NCBI GenBank assembly: GCA_021814085.1
Contig: JAKAJA010000061.1
Location: 1-8,530, forward strand
Source: Acidobacteriota bacterium
GTDB taxonomy: Bacteria > Acidobacteriota > UBA4820 > DSQY01
Length of the DNA stretch: 8,530 bases
Direction of reading: 5' to 3'
Shown: positions 1-5,237 of the stretch, one piece after another
Layout: every line of letters starts with the position of its first letter
Position numbering within the stretch: the stretch's first letter is position 1
Translations under genes and position numbers: made by a program
Notes under the pieces: model-generated
What the model was told of the DNA's origin: nothing
Database searches by the model: none
What the model saw: only the letters and a program-made list of their open reading frames with translations

Positions 1-2
1 TG

Positions 3-311
3 GGGAAGGAACAGGCCACCAAGGACTGCACGGCCTGCCACGCCAAGAACAGCATCCTCCACCGTCCCCTCGACCTGGACGACGCCCTGCCCAAAGACGT
101 GCCTATCATCTACGGCGGGAAGCCCGCAAACGTCGTCAACTACAAAGGGAAAAAACCCACCTTCAATAACGGGCCCCTCCTGAGTTCCTTCTACATCATC
201 GGCGACAGCCGCGCCACGTGGATCGAGTGGATGGGCTGGCTGAGCGTGGCGGGAGCCCTGCTCTTCTCCCTCGTTCACGGAGCCATCCGTCTCTTTGGAG
301 GCAGGTCATGA
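3..311 (+). CDS. C-terminal part of a membrane-anchored c-type cytochrome
   Basis: This is the 3' end of a gene that begins before the window. The visible 102 residues contain one complete heme c attachment motif, CTACH, at bases 27-41, so the protein is a covalent heme cytochrome exported across the membrane. About 50 polar residues follow. A hydrophobic segment (roughly bases 228-295, starting WMGWLSVAGALLF) then runs to a short basic end, IRLFGGRS, which reads as a C-terminal membrane anchor with its end in the cytoplasm. The stop overlaps the start of the next gene, a cytochrome b, in the arrangement ATGA. The two are therefore translationally coupled and probably form one quinone-linked electron transfer complex. 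Multiheme cytochromes with such a tail are common next to PhsC-like cytochromes b. Heme number and substrate cannot be judged from this fragment. Confidence 0.8.
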   Translation, partial: GKEQATKDCTACHAKNSILHRPLDLDDALPKDVPIIYGGKPANVVNYKGKKPTFNNGPLLSSFYIIGDSRATWIEWMGWLSVAGALLFSLVHGAIRLFGGRS

Positions 312-925
312 CCACGCCCAAACCCCTCTACGCCCTGCACGAGCGGATCTGGCACTGGCTTCAGGCCGCGGCCATGATCGTGCTGATACTCAGCGGCTTC
401 GCCATTCACTACCCCGACCGGTTCGGCATCCTCGGGTCCATGGCTCGTGCCGTGAGCTGGCACTCCTGGATCGGGTTCGCCCTGATCCTAAATGCCTTCC
501 TCGGCCTCTTCTATCATTTGACGGCGAACAAGTATCACCACTACTTGCCCGAGATGGACGATTTCACGGGGGGCGCCGTCCGCCAGGCGCGCTTCTACCT
601 GTACGGCATCTTCAAGGGCGAGCCCCATCCCTATGAGATCGACCCCCGCCACAAGCTGAACCCGCTGCAGAAGGTCACCTACTTGGCGCTTCTCAATATC
701 TTGCTCCCCTACCAAATCGTCACGGGCGTCCTCATGTGGGGCGCCAACCGCTGGCCCTCGGCCTTCCAAGCCGTGGGTGGGCTTAAAGCGCTGGGCCCGG
801 CCCATACGCTCGGTGCCTACCTATTCCTGTCATTTCTCATCGGGCACATCTACCTGTCCACCACGGGAAAGACGCCTTGGAGCCATCTCAGATCCATGAT
901 CACGGGTTGGGAGGAACCGGCTTGA
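308..925 (+). CDS. Cytochrome b, PhsC/cytochrome b561-like membrane subunit
   Basis: This is a di-heme cytochrome b type membrane protein of 205 residues, expected to exchange electrons between membrane quinones and the preceding heme c protein. Four hydrophobic segments are visible at about residues 17-34, 52-70, 120-144 and 163-184. Histidines at positions suited to bind heme are H16 (in HERIWHW), H52 (in WHSWIGF), H70, H166 (in GPAHTLGAY) and H180 (in LIGHIY). The length and motifs match thiosulfate reductase cytochrome b (PhsC, COG4117) and related cytochrome b561 families. Membership does not prove thiosulfate as substrate, because the same module serves many multiheme partners. The start is the ATG at 308. 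It overlaps the previous stop by 4 nt and has GGAGG at 297-301, 6 nt upstream. An earlier in-frame ATG at 218 lies well inside the upstream gene and lacks such a site. Confidence 0.88.
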   Translation: MTTPKPLYALHERIWHWLQAAAMIVLILSGFAIHYPDRFGILGSMARAVSWHSWIGFALILNAFLGLFYHLTANKYHHYLPEMDDFTGGAVRQARFYLYGIFKGEPHPYEIDPRHKLNPLQKVTYLALLNILLPYQIVTGVLMWGANRWPSAFQAVGGLKALGPAHTLGAYLFLSFLIGHIYLSTTGKTPWSHLRSMITGWEEPA

Positions 926-1011
926 ACGGCGAGAAGGGGGGCGCAGTGGTGCCAAGGAGGCGGCGCGGCGCGCCCGCCAGCGAAGCATTGCCCCCGGAGC
1001 CTTCGGGAGGC

Positions 1012-1455
1012 GTGACGTTCTCGGTCAGGGCCATTGGGATCCTCCACACGCCTTTTCACCGGCACTGCCCCGCCCCCAAACACTTTGAACGGCGCGGACG
1101 CGGCACGCTCGAAGTGCTGCCCGAATTCCAACCCGCCCTGCGTGCGCTGAAGAACCACGGTCACCTCTGGCTCTTGCTCTACCGGGGAGGCGGCCAACTC
1201 GGCCGTGAGACCGCCCCCCGGCCATGCGAGCTGGAGGAAGGAGTCATGGCAGAGGGCGGCGACCTGTCCCTTCAGAATATGGCGAGGCTAGCTTTGGTGA
1301 AACTCCTGGGCATAGAGGGCACGATCATGCGCCTTGATGGCCTAGATGCCGATGACGGTACACCCGTACTGGATATCATGCCGCCGCGGGCAGCACCCGA
1401 GCTGTCCATCCCCGAACGGAACGAAGATGGCCGCGCACCCGCGGCAAAAACTTAG
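1012..1455 (+). CDS. Divergent TrmO/TsaA-like protein, possible pseudoenzyme
   Basis: The fold family is recognisable from both ends. The start, FSVRAIGILHTPF, matches the opening strand of TrmO (the tRNA N6-threonylcarbamoyladenosine-37 methyltransferase, formerly TsaA/YaeB). The end, GLDADDGTPVLDIMPP, matches the family's LDxxDGTPVxDIKPY signature. GTLEVLPEF and HLWLLLY fit the middle. The segment that is nearly invariant in TrmO, ATRSxxRPNPIG, is replaced by AEGGDLSLQNMARLA at the right place with almost the right length, so SAM or substrate binding may be lost or changed. The GTG at 1012 is chosen because homology begins there, giving 147 residues. Its ribosome site is poor (GGGAGG only 1 nt away). 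GTG at 946 or 949, behind AAGGGGGG, or the TTG at 922 that overlaps the cytochrome stop, would add a low-complexity basic leader. The NifX-like gene follows after 9 nt, so co-transcription is likely. Confidence 0.7.
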   Translation: MTFSVRAIGILHTPFHRHCPAPKHFERRGRGTLEVLPEFQPALRALKNHGHLWLLLYRGGGQLGRETAPRPCELEEGVMAEGGDLSLQNMARLALVKLLGIEGTIMRLDGLDADDGTPVLDIMPPRAAPELSIPERNEDGRAPAAKT

Positions 1456-1464
1456 GAGAAAAAC

Positions 1465-1848
1465 GTGAGCAAGATCGCTGTTCCCCTTATCGACGGAAAA
1501 TTCTCGAGCCATTTCGGGGGCGCCGATGCCTTTGGGCTGTTCGAGGTGGACCAAGCGGCCCGGACCATCCTCAAGATGGAGGTCGTCCCGGCCCCCCCGC
1601 ACGAGCGCGGCGCCTTCCCCACCTGGCTCCACGAGAACGGAGCCACCGTCATCCTGGCCGGCGGCATGGGCCCCAGGGCGGTTCAGATGTTTGAGCAGTT
1701 TGGCATCCAGGTTCTGGCGGGTGTGGGCGGGGAGGATCCCCGAGCGGTCGTGAAGGCGTTCCTCGCCGGTGACCTGGTGAGTACCGGAGAGACGTGCGGC
1801 GGGGGCCACCTCCACGCGTGCGGAGACCACGGCCACGAGGGCGGATGA
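1465..1848 (+). CDS. NifX/NifB-C-like dinitrogenase iron-molybdenum cofactor-binding protein
   Basis: This is a small cytoplasmic protein of 127 residues in the family that carries or inserts iron-sulfur or iron-molybdenum clusters (NifX, NafY, the C-terminal part of NifB, MTH1175). The single domain covers almost the whole chain. It has SKIAVPLIDGKFSSHFGGA at the N-terminus with H16, a helix-turn around HERGAFPTWLHENG (46-59), the glycine-rich GGMGPRA (66-72) and FGIQVLAGV (79-87). The C-terminal tail from 108 to 127 is rich in Cys and His (C111, H115, H117, C119, H122, H124) and looks like an additional metal site. The start is GTG at 1465 with AGGAG at 1454-1458, 6 nt away. No nitrogenase genes are visible, and stand-alone members of this family occur in many non-fixing anaerobes. 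A nitrogenase role should not be assumed. Confidence 0.88.
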   Translation: MSKIAVPLIDGKFSSHFGGADAFGLFEVDQAARTILKMEVVPAPPHERGAFPTWLHENGATVILAGGMGPRAVQMFEQFGIQVLAGVGGEDPRAVVKAFLAGDLVSTGETCGGGHLHACGDHGHEGG

Positions 1849-1857
1849 TAGGGGACC

Positions 1858-1910
1858 TAACAGGCTGCCCGAAAACTCTCGACCTACGGGAGCTTTTCAG
1901 CAGCCTGCTA
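1858..1910. repeat. Imperfect hairpin after the NifX-like gene; terminator or terminal-repeat-like palindrome
   Basis: CAGGCTGC at 1861-1868 pairs perfectly with GCAGCCTG at 1900-1907. The outer bases TA/TA extend it with one mismatch. Inside, GAAAA (1871-1875) pairs with TTTTC (1894-1898) and CTC (1876-1878) pairs with GAG (1890-1892). It begins 9 nt after the stop of the NifX-like gene, so it is well placed to end that transcript. It has no terminal T run, however. Arms reading CAGGCTGC-GAAAA-CTC also resemble short dispersed palindromes and transposon ends seen in many GC-rich genomes, so a mobile or repetitive origin is possible. Confidence 0.5.
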
Positions 1911-1985
1911 ACCGTCCCCACGAAAATGACCATCGCCGACCTTGACCGCGCCCCGGTCACTGCCTGAGCATACTGGTGAGCGTGC

Positions 1986-1991
1986 AGGAGG
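1986..1991 (+). promoter_or_regulatory. Ribosome binding site deciding the methyltransferase start
   Basis: AGGAGG is an exact Shine-Dalgarno core. It sits 7 nt before the GTG at 1999 and 1 nt before the ATG at 1993, which favours the GTG even though ATG is the more common start codon. Confidence 0.6.
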
Positions 1992-1998
1992 GATGACC

Positions 1999-3153
1999 GT
2001 GGCACTGACACCGGAAGAGTTGGCGAACCGGAAGCGACAGTTCGAAGAGCGGACGGTGCTGTTCGAGGGATTCGGTTACGACCGATTCCTGACGCCGGCC
2101 TTCGTCCTTGATGGGACCGGCGACCTGGACGGCCCGGCGCTGGACCTGGGCACGGGCATGGGCATCATGGCGCGCGAACTGGCGAGGCGGGGGATCGATG
2201 TCTGCAGCGTGGACGTGAACGCCGAGGACCAGCAGGTGGCCGCCTTCCTGACAGAAGACCCTGCCCTCTCCGAACGAATCCGGTACTCTCTCGCGGATGG
2301 AGCGAACCTGCCCTTTCCGGACGGCACCTTCGGCTCCGCGGTGACATTGGATGTCCTCCATCACCTCACGGACGGCGCGGCGGTCATGAGAGAGATGCTC
2401 CGCGTGGTCAGGCCCGGAGGGACGATCGTCCTGGCCGAATTCTCCAGGGAAGGTTTCGAGCTGGTCGCCAGGGTTCACGCGAAGGAGGGGAGAGTCCACC
2501 CCGAAGGGCCGGTCACCATGGATTGGGCGCGAGGAGTCCTCTCAGGCCTGGAAGCCGAAGAGGTGACATCGCGCGAGGGGCACCTCCACCGGGTGGCCGT
2601 CTTCCGGACACCACCGGCCCTCGATGCGCCGCAGCCCTTCGCCTCCCTGGACCGGCGCGGCCTCCTGACCGCGCTGAGGACCTTCGCCGGGAACTGGCTG
2701 GCCCACGACGGCTGCTGGTTCCTGGCCGCCGAGGAGCGGTCGGGGACGGGGACCGCCATGGAGCTTGACGCCCGTGCGTGGGAGCGATTCTCGGCCGCGG
2801 AAGCCCGACGGATCATGGCCGCCTTCGGCATTCCCGAAGCAGGTGGCCTCGAATCCCTGGAGCGGGTCCTGAAGCTTCGGATGTACGCCTTCATCAATCC
2901 GCAGCGGGTGGAGTGGTCGGCCGACAGGAGGCGCCTCCGGTTTTTCATGGAATCGTGCAGGGTCCAGGAGACGCGGCAGAAGAAGGGCCTCCCCGCATTC
3001 CCCTGCAAGGCCGTGGGTGAAGTGGAATTCGCGGGACTCTCAAAGGCCGTCGATCCCCGGATCCGCGCGCGATGTCTTCACTGCCCTCCCGATGCCGCGG
3101 AGGACTCAGCGTGCGCGTGGGAGTTCACCATGGACGCCGAAAGGCGGCCGTAA
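1999..3153 (+). CDS. SAM methyltransferase fused to a DUF6125-like domain
   Basis: This is a cytoplasmic two-domain protein of 384 residues. Residues 30-190 or so are a class I SAM-dependent methyltransferase. They show motif I LDLGTGMGIMA (about 47-57), the acidic strand end SVDVNAED, LDVLHHL (about 117-123), and MLRVVRPGGTIVLAEF (about 133-148), as in UbiE/Methyltransf_11 proteins. From about 214 to the end the sequence resembles DUF6125. It begins RRGLLTALRTFAGNW, has HDGCWFLAAEE, and carries cysteines C320 (ESCRVQ), C336 (FPCK), C359 and C362 (CLHCPPD) and C372 (CAWEF). These could form a metal or cluster site. The substrate is unknown. The start is uncertain. AGGAGG at 1986-1991 is 7 nt before GTG 1999 but only 1 nt before ATG 1993, so GTG is preferred. 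An in-frame TTG at 1942 has no such site. The domain assignment of the C-terminal half is from memory of the family pattern. Confidence 0.82.
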   Translation: MALTPEELANRKRQFEERTVLFEGFGYDRFLTPAFVLDGTGDLDGPALDLGTGMGIMARELARRGIDVCSVDVNAEDQQVAAFLTEDPALSERIRYSLADGANLPFPDGTFGSAVTLDVLHHLTDGAAVMREMLRVVRPGGTIVLAEFSREGFELVARVHAKEGRVHPEGPVTMDWARGVLSGLEAEEVTSREGHLHRVAVFRTPPALDAPQPFASLDRRGLLTALRTFAGNWLAHDGCWFLAAEERSGTGTAMELDARAWERFSAAEARRIMAAFGIPEAGGLESLERVLKLRMYAFINPQRVEWSADRRRLRFFMESCRVQETRQKKGLPAFPCKAVGEVEFAGLSKAVDPRIRARCLHCPPDAAEDSACAWEFTMDAERRP

Positions 3154-3254
3154 TCTCCTGGGCGTCGCCAGCCGTGCCCTGCGTCCCCTAAGCGCGCCTT
3201 TCTCATGCGAACCGGGTCCCCGCTGGAAAAGTGGCCCTTGATAGTAATGCCTCG

Positions 3255-3284
3255 GGCCCCCGTTCCAAGGGGGTCCAGGGGGCC
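3255..3284. terminator. GC-rich hairpin between convergent genes
   Basis: GGCCCCC at 3255-3261 is complementary to GGGGGCC at 3278-3284. The left arm can also pair with GGGGG at 3269-3273, so two alternative stems exist. The hairpin lies about midway between the ends of the convergent methyltransferase and glutamine synthetase genes (3153 and 3351), where a shared bidirectional terminator is expected. No T run follows on either strand, so a factor-independent mechanism is doubtful. The rest of the 197-base gap shows no credible gene. Confidence 0.35.
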
Positions 3285-3350
3285 AGCCCCGTACCTCGGG
3301 TGGGCGCGGCCGGCTTCGCATGACGGCGTCGCCCTATCTACGGATGAGTC

Positions 3351-4784
3351 CTAGAACTGCGACCAGAGGTACTGGTTCGTCACCTCGTGGTGGAAGATGA
3401 TCTCGCTCCGCTTGATGCGGGTGCCCAGGGCCTTGGCAGAGCGCTCGGCGGCGGCCTGCTTCACCTCCCCGTACTTTTCGTGCACGTCTGCCCCGAGCAA
3501 CTCCTGGGCCCACTTGCTCGCCTTGAAGATGCGGAGCGCGTCCTGGATGTTGTCGGGCAAAAAGCGCGTGCGGGGACGCTTGCCCTCACCCTCGTCCTCC
3601 ATGAGCGGGCCCTCGAGGCCCGTGCGGAAGAGGGCGTAGATGGCCATGTAGGGGTTGACGTCGGGGGCGATGGAGCGGACCTCGATGCGCGCGGAACGCT
3701 CGTTGCCCAGGGGGATGCGCACCATGGAGCCGCGGTCCGAGGCCGAGACCTTGATCTGGTTCGGGGCCTCGAAGTGCGGGTCGAGCCGGCGGTAGGCGTT
3801 CACGCTCGGGTTGAGGATGAGGCAGAGGTCGTTGGCGCTGGCGAGGGTGCGTTGGATGAAATCCCAGGCCGAGGCGGAGAGGTGGTCCTTGCCCTTGCCG
3901 TCCCAGAACAGGTTCTTGCCCTTTCGCGACACGGACATGTTGGTGTGCATGCCGTTTCCGTTCACGCCGGCCACCGGCTTGGGCAGGAAGGAGGCGGTGA
4001 GCTCGCGCTGGGCCGCCACCTGGCGCGCGATGAGCTTGTAGAGCTGGACCTGGTCGGCGCCGACCATGGCCGCCGCGTAGGAATAGTTCATCTCGAACTG
4101 CGAGGGGGCCACCTCGGGATGGTCCTTCTCGTTGCCAAACCCGAGCGCGCGCTGGACTTCGGCAGCGGTGTCAATGAAGGTTCTCAGCGGGTCGCCCGGC
4201 AGGGAGTGGTAGTACCCACCGGTGGAGATAAACTCGAATCGTCCGGTCTCCGGGTAGTGCCGCTCCGCGTCGCGGCCCTTGAGGAGGAAGCCTTCGATCT
4301 CGTTCGAGACGTTCAGCGTGAGACCCTTGGCGGCCATCACTCCCGCGTAAGACTTGAGGCGGGCGCGCAGGTCGCCGGCGTAGGGCGAGCCGTCCTGATC
4401 CCGGACCTCGCCAAAGACGAGAACCTTGCCGGGACCGAATACGTCGGCCGGCAGCCAGTAGAAGGAGGGCCAGTCGATACCGAGTCGCAGGTCCGACTCG
4501 GCCTGCCTCGAGAACCCGCGGATGGAGGAGCCGTCGAAGGTGAGGTTGTCCGCCGCCCCGAGGAGGAATTTCTTGTCGTAATCGAGCATGTGGAAGCGCC
4601 CCTCGAGGTCGGTGAAGCAGACCGTGACGGCCTTGATGCGCCGCTCGTCGCGCAGGTACTTCATCCGCGCCTCGCGGATGGCGTCGGGGTTCTTTCCGCT
4701 CAGCCGCTCGGCCTTCGCCGCCAGGTTCATCTCCTCCAGCTTCTCGTAAGGAATCTCCAGGAAATCTCGCAGCGGGGTCGTCAT
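3351..4784 (-). CDS. glnA: Glutamine synthetase, type I, without adenylylation site
   Basis: This enzyme makes glutamine from glutamate, ammonia and ATP in the cytoplasm. At 477 residues it has the normal GSI length. The N-terminal beta-grasp region has DGSSIRGF (84-91) and ESD (96-98). The catalytic barrel shows the metal and substrate motifs NEIEGF (161-166), EVAPSQFEMNYSYA (224-237), KPVAGVNGNGMHTN (269-282), NPSVNAYRRL (325-334), and MVRIPLGN with ARIEVRSIAPDVNPYMA (365-381). Where regulated GSI-beta enzymes have the adenylylated tyrosine in NLYDLP, this one reads RTRFLPDNIQDAL (405-417) with no tyrosine. Control by GlnE is therefore unlikely. The sequence is divergent around motifs that are usually fixed (NEIEGF, SQFE), which places it in a side branch of GSI. 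The ATG at 4784 is chosen because AGGAGG lies 8 nt upstream (4793-4798). A longer reading from 4838 would translate the AT-rich promoter. Confidence 0.93.
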   Translation of the reverse strand: MTTPLRDFLEIPYEKLEEMNLAAKAERLSGKNPDAIREARMKYLRDERRIKAVTVCFTDLEGRFHMLDYDKKFLLGAADNLTFDGSSIRGFSRQAESDLRLGIDWPSFYWLPADVFGPGKVLVFGEVRDQDGSPYAGDLRARLKSYAGVMAAKGLTLNVSNEIEGFLLKGRDAERHYPETGRFEFISTGGYYHSLPGDPLRTFIDTAAEVQRALGFGNEKDHPEVAPSQFEMNYSYAAAMVGADQVQLYKLIARQVAAQRELTASFLPKPVAGVNGNGMHTNMSVSRKGKNLFWDGKGKDHLSASAWDFIQRTLASANDLCLILNPSVNAYRRLDPHFEAPNQIKVSASDRGSMVRIPLGNERSARIEVRSIAPDVNPYMAIYALFRTGLEGPLMEDEGEGKRPRTRFLPDNIQDALRIFKASKWAQELLGADVHEKYGEVKQAAAERSAKALGTRIKRSEIIFHHEVTNQYLWSQF

Positions 4785-4809
4785 GTCTAAGTCCTCCTCA
4801 CCTAATATA

Positions 4810-4838
4810 AATATACATCTAATTATATTTATTAGCAA
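4810..4838 (-). promoter_or_regulatory. Candidate sigma-70-type promoter of glnA in an AT-rich island
   Basis: Read on the minus strand, TTGCTA (4838-4833) and TATATT (4815-4810) are separated by 17 nt. They match the -35 and -10 consensus at 4 and 5 of 6 bases. A transcript would start near 4803, giving a very short leader that is almost only the ribosome site. An alternative perfect -10, TATAAT, lies at 4827-4822 but has a weak -35. The whole stretch 4801-4870 is AT-rich in an otherwise GC-rich window. No sigma-54 type element (GG and GC 12 nt apart) stood out. Confidence 0.5.
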
Positions 4839-4870
4839 GAATTTTAATCTAGTTTAGAGTAATACTATAG

Positions 4871-5155
4871 TAGTGCTGCGCTGTATAGCAGACAGGACGC
4901 CGCGCCGGTTTAGGGTGACCGCTCCCCCGTGGGCGAGTTCCCCAGGCAGGGCCCTTGCCCGCCGCACCGGCGCCTTTCTAATCCCCAGCATCTTCCTCTG
5001 AGGCCCAGGGACAATTTCCAGCAAACCCCGGCCAGATAGAGCAGGGTGCGACTCCGACGCCCTGCCCCCTATCCCATCTTGAACAAAGCCGTCCGTTCAT
5101 GACCGCCAGAAGGGGCAAGCAAGTTGGAGGCTAGATTGCCTTAGGTGCTGCTGGC
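4871..5155. other. Intergenic region between divergent genes; no gene seen
   Basis: The glutamine synthetase and kelch genes diverge across about 450 bases. Apart from the glnA promoter on the left and the kelch leader on the right, I see no credible coding sequence. One notable structure is the hairpin GCAGGGTG (5041-5048) with CGCCCTGC (5058-5065), 8 pairs including one G-T, with a 9-nt loop and no T run. No riboswitch class was recognised. Confidence 0.5.
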
Positions 5156-5184
5156 TTGTGAGGATGCCTGTCCTGCTTCATGAT
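5156..5184 (+). promoter_or_regulatory. Weak candidate promoter of the kelch-repeat gene
   Basis: TTGTGA (5156-5161) and CATGAT (5179-5184) each match the consensus at 4 of 6 bases with a 17-nt spacer, 54 nt before the kelch start codon. This is a plausible but weak vegetative promoter. Confidence 0.25.
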
Positions 5185-5190
5185 AAGCAA

Positions 5191-5207
5191 CTTGGTCACA
5201 CACCAAG
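5191..5207 (+). promoter_or_regulatory. Perfect inverted repeat in the kelch gene leader
   Basis: CTTGGT, a 5-nt spacer CACAC, then ACCAAG form an exact 6-bp palindrome. It lies 20 nt before the ribosome site (GGAGG, 5228-5232) and just downstream of the candidate -10. It could be a repressor operator or an mRNA stem. The position is suggestive but no regulator is identified. Confidence 0.35.
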
Positions 5208-5237
5208 GGGGGAATCATCACACTCCTGGAGGGGACA

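Noticed and set aside
1248..1283. Shifted frame in the TrmO-like gene reading GRGRRPVPSEYG, reminiscent of the lost RRPNPIG
   Set aside because: Two compensating frameshifts would be needed, and only the R-R-P-x-P part matches, so chance is more likely. Noted for checking against raw reads.
3106..3321. Small minus-strand frame in the gap between the methyltransferase and glnA
   Set aside because: The translation is proline- and arginine-rich, as expected of GC-rich non-coding DNA, and there is no ribosome site.
3387..4790. Long open frame of 467 codons on the plus strand opposite glutamine synthetase
   Set aside because: It is the mirror of a highly GC-rich real gene. Its translation is low-complexity, rich in G, V, E and R, with no recognisable motif.
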